From positions 55,853-117,958 of the forward strand of contig QZLH01000143.1 of assembly GCA_003833135.1 (NCBI GenBank): a DNA stretch of 62,106 bases, given 5' to 3'. The position numbers were made by a program, and so were the translations under genes. Of this stretch, positions 36,618-49,821 are shown piece after piece. The DNA comes from Oehlia diaphana. Taxonomy: Eukaryota > Glomeromycota > Glomeromycetes > Glomerales > Glomeraceae. The notes under the pieces were generated by a model, which had not been told where the DNA came from, did not search any database, and saw only the letters and a program-made list of their open reading frames with translations. The first letter of the stretch is position 1. Each line of letters opens with the position of its first letter.

Positions 36618-38495
36618 ATGGCTGCTATCGCCGAGCCTCAAAAGGTTACCTTCTTTATTTTTTTGGTTTCAGTAAACCATCATCCGCCATGTTAAAAGAT
36701 ACTAAAATCTATTTTCTATTAAACCAAATTTTTTAGATGAATCTAAATGGTTATGTAGGTTTTGATTCTATCACCCGACAAATTGAAAAGAAGTTACTAA
36801 AACGCGGCTTTCAGTTCAACGTAATTGTTGTTGGTATGTTCAAAGTAAATTTTACATTCGCTCATCCATGGATTTAAAAAGAAACTTGTACGAACATATT
36901 CTAATTTTTTATTTAATTTTGTAATTTCAATCTTCTTGTCTGTTGGTTATTATAGGCCAAACTGGACTTGGTAAATCAACTCTCATCAACACCATTTTCG
37001 CTGCCCACTTGATTGATAGTAAGGGTCGTACTAGCTCCGAGGAACCTTTCAGGCAAACAACTGAAATTCAAACTGTATCACATTGTATGTAGTTTCGTCT
37101 TTACATTTTTTATCGAGTGCGGCCTTTATTTTTTAAAAAAGTTATATTTTATACCGGTTGTTTTGGTATTATGCGTTGTAATTCATATATTACTATCCGC
37201 TTTACTCTTGGGATAAGATAATTGATTATTAATTAGTATTCATTCATTTATAGTAATTGAAGAAAATGGAATTCGTTTGAGACTTAATATTGTTGATACT
37301 CCCGGTTATGGTGATCAAGTTAATAATGAAAACTGGTATGTTTATAAATTTTTTTTTTTTTTTTTTTTTTTTAACTTTATTATATTATGATACCTAACCT
37401 TTTTGACATTTGAAACAGTTGGGAGCCAATTATTAAGTACATTAAAGACCAGCATAGTGCTTATTTACGCAAAGAACTTACTGCTATGCGTGAACGTTAT
37501 ATTCAAGATACCAGAATTCATTGTTGCTTGTTCTTTATTTCTCCAACTGGTCATGCGTACGTACTTTAATGTTTAATTCGTTAAGCTATTTATATTGAAA
37601 TAATTTATTTATCTATCTATTTATTTATTTTTTTCCTAATCAACTTTAGACTGAAACCTATTGACATTGTGGTACTTAGAAAACTTTCTGAAGTTGTCAA
37701 TGTCGTTCCAGTCATTGCCAAATCTGATTCTTTGACAATGGAAGAACGTGTGGCCTTCAAACAAAGAGTATGTTAGACGTACATGATATAATTAACTGTC
37801 TAATTTTTATTCGTTACTTAAGTTAGTTTTTATCCGTTATATAGATAAAGTCCGAATTAGCCTTTCATAACATCAAATTATATCCTTATGATTCTGATGA
37901 GCTTGATGATGATGAGCGGGCACTCAACGAACGTATCAAGGTGATTATACCTTTTTTTTTTTTGTTTGTCAGGTTTATAAACAAATCGAATTTAACATTA
38001 TATTCTTATTAAAATAGCAAATGATCCCATTTGCTATTGTTGGATCTGAAAAAAATGTAGTAATTGATGGTAAATCCGTTCGCGGGCGAAGAAATCGATG
38101 GGGTGTTATTAATGGTAAATTAATATTTTAACCGATCTATTTAAATTATTTAAATAGTTATTTAATGCTAATATTTAACGTATACATTATTTCAGTGGAA
38201 AATGAAGATCATTGTGAATTTGTCCATCTTCGAGATTTTCTCACACGGTAAGTTAACATATGACTTAAAAAGCTATTTTTTCTTTTGATATTTATACTAA
38301 ACATCCTTGTTATCGATAACTTCCAGAACCCACCTTCAGGATCTTATTGAAACTACTGCTCAAATTCATTATGAGGCATTCCGTTCAAAACAATTGTTGG
38401 CTTTGAAAGAAACCAGTAGCAAGCAACATGAACAACAGCAACAACAATCACAACCTGTGCAGCCGCAAGTAGGACCTGGTGGACCAGTTATTTAA
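36618..38495 (+). CDS. CDC10: Septin, Cdc10 class
   Basis: Ten small exons (36,618-36,644; 36,737-36,833; 36,956-37,084; 37,254-37,335; 37,419-37,556; 37,650-37,767; 37,845-37,940; 38,018-38,114; 38,196-38,247; 38,327-38,495) give 334 residues. Visible motifs are P-loop GQTGLGKS (42-49), DTPG (99-102), AKSD (181-184) and the septin-unique block ending FLTRTHLQDLIETTAQIHYE. A basic stretch before the P-loop (KKLLKRG) fits the membrane-binding polybasic region. It ends in a Gln/Pro tail without a coiled coil, as in the Cdc10/Spn2 class. Septins form filaments at the cortex and at septa. The first exon is only nine codons long and ends at a good GT site. Confidence 0.95.
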
Positions 38496-39182
38496 GAAAA
38501 TAGAACAACGTAAAAAAAAAATTGAAAATTCAAGGGGGTAAAGGAGGTAACGGGTAATGTGGGTTTTAGAAATTATATTGTATTTTCTTATTTTAGAATA
38601 TATTTCATAAATTACTTCCCTTTTTTAACTTACCGTAACTTTTTCCTTGATATATTTTGTTTGAAATTTATTTATATTTCTTTTTTGTTTAAATAATTTT
38701 GTTAGAACTTTGGATATATTTATACGTCATTATTTTTATATATTTATTACTATCTTGATATATGATAAGCAGAATGTATACTCGGAATTTAATATTTAAT
38801 TTTATTTTGAAATCCGAGTGATGAAAGATCATTTTATTGTTGGGAAACCTTTAAAATTATTTATCAATACTTTAATCTGCAAACAAATATTAATAATATT
38901 TTTTTTTTTTCATTTCTTTGAATTAACCCATTTTATTGTACCCAGTTTTTTATTTGAATTAAAAAAAAAATCACTAATTATCTAATAAATTATATTATAA
39001 AAATTAAAATTATAATTAGTTTTGTTCAACATAAATTACATCATTAGTATGACATTTAAAATAGCTATTGATTTACCCAATAGTCAATGATCAATCGCAG
39101 ATTTGACATCGCATCAAAAAAATTATTGTTCTATGTAATAAAAATATTCAAAAAAAAAAATAATAATTTCTGATATTTCACA

Positions 39183-41134
39183 ATGGGCAAAGGAAGCCGA
39201 ACAAAGGTTTCAACAGCTCAAAATTTTCAACTATCTACTTCTGAAAGCTCTAGCGATCATTTTACTAGTTCGGCTATGAAAGTAGAACAAGAGGGACTTG
39301 CTAAAAAACAGCGATATGTATCAAAGCGAAGAGAAGACGATCCAGGCTGGAAAGAAGAGGAGCCTCCGTATTACTTTCTTTTTACCACATATTTATCATA
39401 TTTAGTACTTATTTGTTTTGGTCATCTGCGAGATTTTTTTGGAAAAAGATTCTTAAGCAAAAATTATAAACACTTGAAAGAACAGAATGTAAGTCTATTG
39501 TGCTTAAAAAGATGAATTTTTTTAATTCATATGATAACTTACTTCTAATTTACGATAGGGATATGCACCATTAAATTCTGATTTTGACAATTTTTATGTT
39601 CGTAGATTAAAATTAAGAATTAATGATTGTTTCAATCGACCAGTTACAGGAGTTCCAGGAAGAAAAATTACCTTATTAGAAAGGGAAACCAAAGATTATT
39701 GTAAAACATTTCAATTAACAGGAACTAAAAGAGATTGTTTAAATTTAAGTAGTTATAATTATTTAGGATTTGCACAAAGTCAAGGACCTTGTGCTGATGC
39801 AGTTGAACAAACAGTTAGAAAGTATGGAATTTCGACATGTAGCCCTAGAAATGAAGTTGGTATGAAAAAAAAAAATTCAATTATTAAATTCCTATATTCA
39901 ATTTAGTTTATATTTATTTTCTTCATTTTTAGGAACATCAAATTTACATCTACAAGTTGAATCTTTGGTAGCAAAATTTGTAGGAAAGCCAGCAGCAATG
40001 CTTATTTCAATGGGATATGCTACTAATAGTACAACAATACCAGCATTGGCATCAAAGGGATGCCTCATAATTTCTGATGAACTTAACCATAGTTCTATAG
40101 TATTCGGTAGTCGTCTTGCTGGGGCTTTTATTAGAGTATTTAAACATAATAATATGACAGATTTAGAATCCTTGTTGAAAGAATGTATTAGTCAAGGACA
40201 ACCACGTACACATCGACCATGGAAAAAAATACTTTTAATTGTGGAGGGATTATATTCCATGGAAGGAAGTATATGTAATCTTCCAAAAATTATCGAATTA
40301 AAAAAGAAATATAAGGTAAATATTTAACCTTCTTATATAAAAGAAAGAAATTTTTTCTATTGGTCTCACATTCTTTTCTTTTTTAAAAGTTTTATTTATA
40401 CGTGGATGAAGCGCATAGCATTGGAGCACTAGGACCACGTGGAAGGGGAGTGTGTGATTATTATGGAATAGATCCTAATGAAGTTGATATATTAATGGGA
40501 ACGCTTACAAAATCATTTGGAGCAGCAGGAGGATATATAGCAGCAGATAAAAATATCATTGATCATTTACGACTTACAAATCATGCTACTATATATGCAG
40601 AATCAATGACTCCAATTGTACTTCAACAGATATATACTTCAATGTCTATTATAATGGGAGAAGATGGAACGAATGAAGGACAAGAAAGATTAGAAAGATT
40701 AGCATTTAACGCAAGATATTTAAGTACTAATTTGAGAAGATTAGGGTTTATTGTTTATGGAGACCGTGATTCACCCATTATACCTCTTTTATTATTTAAT
40801 CCTGCAAAAATTCCGTAAGTATAGATGTTTTTTTTTTCTTTTGAGAATATATATTTAATTAATAAAATTGTCTTATAATATTATTTTCTATAGGGCATTT
40901 TCTAGAGAATGTCTAAAGAGAAATTTAGCAGTTGTAGTTGTTGCATATCCAGCTACACCAATGATATCATCAAGAGCAAGATTTTGTATATCAGCAGCAC
41001 ATACAAAAGAAGATATCGATGAAATATTAAAAATATGTAATGAGATAGGAGACATATTACAACTTAAATTATCAAGTAACAAAAATCGGTATACAATTGA
41101 AGAAGTTTTAAGGGATGGGGAAAAAAATTTATAA
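39183..41134 (+). CDS. LCB2: Serine palmitoyltransferase subunit 2
   Basis: Five exons (39,183-39,488; 39,559-39,859; 39,933-40,315; 40,390-40,814; 40,894-41,134) give 551 residues, close to the family length. One membrane segment lies near residues 64-82. The alpha-oxoamine synthase fold has VDEAHSIG (335-342) and [13 protein letters not shown], where K371 forms the Schiff base with pyridoxal phosphate. With Lcb1 it condenses serine and palmitoyl-CoA in the ER, the first committed step of sphingolipid synthesis. The presence of the PLP lysine separates it from Lcb1, which lacks it. Confidence 0.96.
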
Positions 41135-41349
41135 TGATATAATAATGATAATAGAATTTTTTTATTTTACTATATGTATTATTTCTTAAACATTTATTTA
41201 ATGGTAATCATAATAATAAAATAATAAAAAAGATAAAAAAGACAACAAATAATAATATGATTTTACTGATTATCAGATCTACAGTAAATATGCAGATCGA
41301 CCGATTTAAGTATTTTACTGTATAAGTAGGTTACTAAATATTATCTCCG

Positions 41350-42431
41350 ATGATTTTTCCGATGGGTGAACTAAAATTTCGTTTTAAATATCATGTAAAT
41401 TCGCCGAAGGAATTGGAATACAATAGCAAACATGTACAGGATTTATTAGAAAAATGGTATATGTAAACATATGACTAATAAGTATGTATTTACTTTTTTA
41501 CCATACCTTATCACTTACTTTACCACCTTAGGGGAATGAAACGACATAGTTATATAAAAAGATTTATTTATGAAGAATATTTTGATAATGAAAAAGACGA
41601 AAAATTTTTTTTTTTGGAATTTTTTAACGAAGAAAATGTGAGAAAAGAATTTAAAGTACAATCTGATCAAAATAATTGGAATGTTTTAAATGAAAAAATT
41701 CATGATATTGTATATGAGAAAGTACCTTGTAACGTTACAACATTAAATTTTTTTGATAGATTATACGATGCAGGTAAATTTTCATTATTAAGTGTTTATT
41801 ATTTATTTTATACTAAATTTATTTCTTCATTACTACAATTAGGAATAGTAAGACGAGAGAGTGGAGCGATAGTTAAAACATCTCCAATATATTTAGAAGA
41901 GAATATATCAACGCCAATAATGATAACAGATGAATTAAGAAAACTATTATTAATATTTGATTCACCACATTATAATATATTCAGTACAGAAGATCGAAAT
42001 GAATTTATATTTAGAATATTTAAATCAATTTGTTTAGGTGGCGATGTTTGTCAATTTGAAGATTTAATTGTAGAATATTTAAATGTATTGAAAAAAATTT
42101 ATAAAGATTTAATAAGGTATGTATAATAATATATATGTGTGCGTAATCATTAGAAAGTTACTTTGATAAATAATATTAACATTATTATTTTACATATATA
42201 CACTATATATAATTTTATAGTGTACAAAAAAATGAAGAAACCGGCGATCTAATAATTAAATCTTTTGTTTATAAAATAATTAACTTAAGTAATAATAGTT
42301 TATTTCCCCCTTCTACTACTACTATTACAAATGATAATATTAATTGTAACAATTTTTGTTATATGACTATTGATCCCGTTAACAGGTGGGTAAATATTTG
42401 GTATCATGCTGCTTATGAATATCTATGTTAG
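41350..42431 (+). CDS. CFAP300: CFAP300-family protein (cilium associated)
   Basis: Three exons (41,350-41,456; 41,532-42,116; 42,221-42,431) give 300 residues; the animal protein is about 267. The exon 1-2 join makes DLLEKWGMKR. The central block reads FSTEDRNEFIFRIFKSICLGG, then DVCQFEDLI-EYL-KKIYKDLI-SVQKNEET, and the protein ends FCYMTIDPVNRWVNIWYH. This order and spacing match CFAP300 (C11orf70), which in ciliated cells is needed for assembly of axonemal dynein arms. No membrane segment or other domain is seen. The presence of intact splice sites and frame shows it is under constraint or recently was. What it does in a fungus without known flagella is open. Confidence 0.85.
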
Positions 42432-42670
42432 CCGAATGGACCAATATTTTAGTATTTTAGTCAGGTTAATATTAGATTCGTACAAGATTTTAGCGTAGTA
42501 AAAGATTTTCATTATTCATACTGTATTTTCCAATATTAATTAAAATCCATTTACTTGAACTTTATAATGAACTAAAATTACAATTTTAGCAGATTTAAAA
42601 CGATTATTTTTAATTAATTACTTATTTATTTATTTATAAAAACTCCAATTTTACGGTTAAAAGTGGGGCT

Positions 42671-44869
42671 TTACTTTATTTCTTCTTTTTTATTTACCCT
42701 CCAAATTGAATCAGCAACTTTAACCACATCCAACATTTCTTTAACATCATGTACTCTAAGGATATCCACATCAGCCGAAATAGCGGCAGTACAAGCAGCA
42801 GCAGTACCCCAATTTCTATTTTGAGGAATAGGTTGATCAATAACCTTACCAATAAAATTTTTCCTACTTGCACCAATCAAACTAGGAAACCCTTCAAGTA
42901 AACTATTTTTTCCGTTAAATTCTTTTAATCTTTTTAATATCTCTAGATTTTGATCGAATTTTTTTGCAAAACCAATACCAGGATCAATTATAATATTCCA
43001 ACGCTTTACACCAGCATTGATGGCAGCTTTAACCCTTTCATATAATTCATTAGATATATCTAGTATAAGATCATTATTATAATCAGTTAATTGATTCATG
43101 GTTTTAGGAGTACCTCTCATATGTTGGAGGATAATTGGTAAATTATATTTAGCAGAAATAGAATAAATTTTTTCATCTAATAAACCACCAGAAATATCAT
43201 TAATTATATTAGCACCATTTTGGATGGCTTTCTCAGCTACTTCAGAATGAAAAGTATCTATTGATATAGGGATATTCGAAAGAGTATTATTAGAAGAAGA
43301 ACGAATCGCTCTTATAACGGGTAATACACGGTTAATTTCTTCTTCAATAGGAACATCATCAGCATCAGGACGGGTAGAACAACCACCTATATCTAATATA
43401 TCAGCACCTTCTTCAACTAATTTCAACGCGTGAGAAAGAGCAGAATCAACGTTTATATATAATCCACCATCAGAGAATGAATCAGGAGTAACGTTAATTA
43501 TACCCATTATAAAAGTTTTTGTAGACCATTTTAATATTTTGTTATTTTTAATTGGTAATATTCTATTTACAAAATTATCAGGAGAATAAGAAGGACTTTT
43601 CAAGTAATGAGAAAGTAATTGGCCACAGGTTCTAAATAATTTTGGATGTTCAAATCCTTTTTCAATGTCACATAATGGTCTTAATACAAATTCTCTTTCA
43701 CTCATTAATTGATGTGGAATAGTGAGAGTAGAAGAAACATATTCAATATCATCATAAAATAGTATATCCAAATCAATTGGCCTTTGACCATATCTTATCG
43801 TTTGAGTTCTTCCCATACTTGATTCAATATTCTTTAATTTTACTAATAATTCTTCAGGATCTAAATTGGTTGCAATTTTACAAGCAGCATTAATAAAATT
43901 TGGTTGATCCACTACATACATTGGAGACGTTTCATACAAGAATGAAGTATCTAGTACTCTACATTCTGGTTCAAATAGTCTTAATGCCTCATTAATATTT
44001 TCAACACAATTGCCCATATTTGATCCTAGTCCAATATAAGCCAAATGATTGTATCCTTCAGGAATATCTTTATTATTGACACTTCTATTTTGAGGAGAAG
44101 AAATATTTTTCTTAAAAAATGTCTGACTTCTTATAATTTCTACTCCCGCAGAAGCAGCAAACATTAAAGCGCTTGGTTTTTCCACTTTTATTGTAATTTT
44201 ATTAACATGACATTCCGTTATTGCAATACGAGCAATAGAAGTAGCAAATGCTTCAACTGTTTTATATTTTGACTCTTCAACATGTTTTGAAACAGTTCTA
44301 ACTATTGTTCTATAATTATGTGGTTTAATAACATAATCTTTGCTAGAATCTACCTTATATGTCGGATAAATAGTTAAATTAACTATAACACTTTGTTTCT
44401 CTTCTCTTTCCCATGGATTAATTCCTATAATAGCATTCAATCTTAAATCTTGTACAAATATTCTATCATCATATTCATTACCACCGCTCTGTGATTTTGA
44501 TAATTCGTCGTAATCCTCTTTGGTGCGTGTTATTTCTACCCCTGCACATTTTGCATGTAATAATGCTTTTGGTTTCTCAAGTCGAACATTAACTTTTGAT
44601 ATATGGAATTCTGTTATACATAATTTTGCAATTGCATCCGCCAATGCTTCAATAGATTTAAAGGAACTTTCCTCCGAGAATTTTGTGACACTTTTAGTAA
44701 TAGAACTATAATCAATTGAATATGGTAAATGGTCCGTATCTCCCGCTTTTGATATGTCTGTATAAATTATTAAGTTTATTATTACTGGTTGCTTTTTTAC
44801 TCTTTCCCAAGAATCAACTCCTATTATATTGTGAACTTCTAAATCTTTTATTATTATTTTGTCTTCCAT
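42671..44869 (-). CDS. FOL1: Trifunctional folate synthesis enzyme Fol1
   Basis: A single-exon gene of 732 residues. Two dihydroneopterin aldolase units (about 1-115 and 135-248) come first. The pyrophosphokinase HPPK (about 277-425) follows, with YIGLGSN and RPIDLDILFYDD. Dihydropteroate synthase (about 451-725) is last, with NVTPDSFSDGG (459-469), DIGGCSTRP, NDISGG and IDPGIGFAK. Together they turn dihydroneopterin into dihydropteroate on the way to folate. The last domain is the target class of sulfonamides. It starts 237 bp from SRP54 in a divergent pair. The doubled FolB unit is usual in fungi. Confidence 0.97.
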   Translation of the reverse strand: MEDKIIIKDLEVHNIIGVDSWERVKKQPVIINLIIYTDISKAGDTDHLPYSIDYSSITKSVTKFSEESSFKSIEALADAIAKLCITEFHISKVNVRLEKPKALLHAKCAGVEITRTKEDYDELSKSQSGGNEYDDRIFVQDLRLNAIIGINPWEREEKQSVIVNLTIYPTYKVDSSKDYVIKPHNYRTIVRTVSKHVEESKYKTVEAFATSIARIAITECHVNKITIKVEKPSALMFAASAGVEIIRSQTFFKKNISSPQNRSVNNKDIPEGYNHLAYIGLGSNMGNCVENINEALRLFEPECRVLDTSFLYETSPMYVVDQPNFINAACKIATNLDPEELLVKLKNIESSMGRTQTIRYGQRPIDLDILFYDDIEYVSSTLTIPHQLMSEREFVLRPLCDIEKGFEHPKLFRTCGQLLSHYLKSPSYSPDNFVNRILPIKNNKILKWSTKTFIMGIINVTPDSFSDGGLYINVDSALSHALKLVEEGADILDIGGCSTRPDADDVPIEEEINRVLPVIRAIRSSSNNTLSNIPISIDTFHSEVAEKAIQNGANIINDISGGLLDEKIYSISAKYNLPIILQHMRGTPKTMNQLTDYNNDLILDISNELYERVKAAINAGVKRWNIIIDPGIGFAKKFDQNLEILKRLKEFNGKNSLLEGFPSLIGASRKNFIGKVIDQPIPQNRNWGTAAACTAAISADVDILRVHDVKEMLDVVKVADSIWRVNKKEEIK

Positions 44870-46836
<1,967 letters not shown>

Positions 46837-47849
46837 GAAAATATGATGGAGAAAGTACCAATATAATTAAAGCATGGAATTATGTGTTATTATACTTTTA
46901 ATATATATACAATTTTTTTAATTAATTTTTCTTTCTTATTCATAAAACAAAATTTTTTTGTAATTTAAATCAAATCAATAAAATATTTATTTACAAAATT
47001 CTTTAAAATCTAAATTAGCATAATTGAGACTTCAATTCTGCTTGTAATAAATCAATCTAATTTTCTACCAATTTACCATTGATAATATTCTAGGTAGTTG
47101 CTAACACTTATATTACATAAAGTTCTAAATTGGTAATTTACTAAAACAATAATGAGGATTTTTTTCACATTTTTAGATGTCGTTTATGATCTTCAGTTCC
47201 TTATCGACCTTCTCTTGTTCATTTTGTTAGTGACGTGAATACGATTATACGAATGCAAGGCTTTTTGCATAAATTATTCCTTAAAAAATAAATTTAAAGA
47301 ATCCTTTTATAATTAAAAGTTTTCGTAGTTTAATACATAATATAGAAAAAAATTTTCTTTTTTGCATTCACTAAATGAATGAACATACTGTTAAAACTAA
47401 ACATCTATAGGAATAATTCAGTTCTGCCTAAAATCCTACTATTTATTATTTCATATAATAATTTTTCATTTTATAAACTTTGGAATAGCGTCAATATTGC
47501 CATCATCTTTCCTATTAGATAGACAATTTTCCCATTAAAAAATAACTGATAAACCTTAGCATCAACTCCGTTATGATTTATGTATAGGATATATAATTAG
47601 CGTTCGTTTAATTTACATAACCCATTAATGTATGTACATATTGCCTACTTTTTATTTTTATTTAAATCCATGTGAACAAGATTACAGAAAGATAAACAAG
47701 AACTATCTATAAGAAAGTCAAATGTTATCTAAACTATGCTATAATCAAACCACCTAAAGACAGTGCCACCCTAGTAAAGAGATTTAAGGTGGCCCAACTA
47801 GGGCCACCCTAAACTCATTCAAAATAATAAAAAAAAACAAAAATCAAGA
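46837..47849. other. AT-rich gene-free stretch
   Basis: No gene seen. A strong small hairpin, GGTGGCCC-AACTA-GGGCCACC, lies near 47,790 with a related GCCACCC copy just upstream. It may be the tip of an unrecognised element. Confidence 0.5.
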
Positions 47850-48415
47850 TTTGTACTCGTATTTACAAATCTTGATTCCTTCAATCTTTGAAAGCCAACT
47901 GAACCTATAAAAATAAAAGAAAAAGAACGGTTAAAACCCATTCATAATATTAAAAAAAATCCAAGGTTCATAACAAACCTTAGTTCTCCTTTTTCTGATC
48001 CTCAGAAGCCCACGAACTTATAAAAAAAAAGAAAGAATGGTTAGTAAACCATTTGTAATAAAAAATAAAAAAAAATTAAAAATTCGTACTTATGAATCTT
48101 TAGGATTTCCATTCTTCAGAAGCCCATCCAAACTTAAAAAAAGAAAGAACAGTTAGTAACCATTCATAATATTAAAAAAAAAATAAATAAAACCAAGATT
48201 CATACTTACGAATCTTGATCTTCTTTTTCTGTTCTTCAGAAGACATTCAAACTTAAAAAAATAAAGAAAATATGGTTATTAGTAACTGTTAATAATATTA
48301 AAAAAAAAAAAATAAAGATTCATATTACTTACGAATCTTAGTTTTTCTGTTCTTCAAAACTCAAAAGTTCTATTGAAACCTAAAAAAAAGAAATGGTTAT
48401 TAGTAACTGTTCCAT
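47850..48415. repeat. Minisatellite, about 115-bp units
   Basis: About five imperfect units, anchored by TTCTTCAGAAGCC-type segments near 47,885, 47,998, 48,112, 48,231 and 48,351. Each holds an inverted pair AAGATTCGTA/TACGAATCTT and a GGTTAGTAACCATT block. A further unit sits at about 49,240-49,400. Confidence 0.75.
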
Positions 48416-49821
48416 AATACGATGCAGAATCTTTATAATAGGAACTTAAAAAAATTTAAATTTATTTGATTCTATGATTGAATTTTAATTTTATAAAAAA
48501 ATTAAATTCTATTTATTAAAAGGAATCGATTTAAAAAATAAAAAAAAGTTCAATTTTTTTAAATTATATAAGCATTATGTGATACATATATTAGCCAATC
48601 AGAAATAAGGATTTTATTAATTATATGATATAAAAATTTATATAATATATTTGTTTATTGTATTTCATTATAAACTGATGATTGATAAATCAGGTACATG
48701 ATAATGAAATTTATATTTTATTATATGCATTTTTTGACCAAATTAAAGTAAAATTACTTAATTTTTGAATTCTCTTGTTTATAAATTTATCATCTGAACT
48801 GTTTTTTTAAATATCATTATTTATAACATTATATTAACCTATACTTAAATAATTTTGTTTATTAATTCTTTTTTTTTGCAATATTAGAACTTTTTTTTCT
48901 TCTTAGCATATTGAAAAAAAAATCTGAAGTAAAATAATAATTATATTATATTAAATGTGGCTAAAAAAGATCTGTAATGCAAAAATTAGACTAGTCTCAA
49001 TTTTAATTAAATTTTGTCAGTATATTTAAATTACAGATTTTTAAACAACTAAAATTTAGCCAAAATTTATTAGAAAAAAAATAACCAATAATTTTTAAAG
49101 CTAATGATCATATCTATAAAAATTATTGATTAAATTTTTTACTTTAATAAAAAAATTTTTTTTTTAGAAATTTATAATCAATCAATTGTTACTATACATA
49201 AGTAGTTGAGTATAAAGGTTCTGCACTATATTAAAAAAAAAAATAAATAAACCAAGATTCGTATTTATACTTATGAATCTTAGTTTATCTATTCATCAAG
49301 CCTATAAAAAAGAAAGAAATGGTTAGTAAACCATTCCAAAATAATAAAAAAAAATAAATAAATAAAATCAAGATTCTTAAGAATTTTAGGTTCCAAATCT
49401 CCTTCCTCCTTTCCTTTCTCATTTTTTACCTTAAAGTCTGATTTCGTAAACAAGTTGACGTCCTTTTACACATCCTATAAAAAAAATAATGAAAAGAAAC
49501 ATTAGTTCATTTTTTAATTAAAATCAAAGGATAAATTAAAAAAAAAATTAAAAAAAAAGATATGCAAGTTTCAAAATGAAACTTACATTATTTCCAAAAA
49601 AAGAGGCAGAAAAAGATGTAAGAAAAAGGGAAGAATGAAAGAAAAAGAAAAGGACGAAAGAAAAAAGGAAGACGAGAGAAAGTAGAAGGGAAAAAGGAAG
49701 TTTAAAAAAGATGATCCTTTATTAAACTTTAAATATACGTAATATATGATGTTTAATTAATATATTATTCAACCAATATCTAATTGTAGATAATAGTCAA
49801 ATTTTTAATTTTAGTCGAATA
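48416..49821. other. AT-rich stretch with one satellite unit
   Basis: No gene seen. It includes an isolated unit of the upstream minisatellite (49,240-49,400) and an A/G-rich purine tract at about 49,595-49,710. Confidence 0.5.

Noticed and set aside
47850..48415. CRISPR-like array
   Set aside because: The units drift in sequence and length with no constant repeat and unique spacers; a eukaryotic minisatellite fits better.
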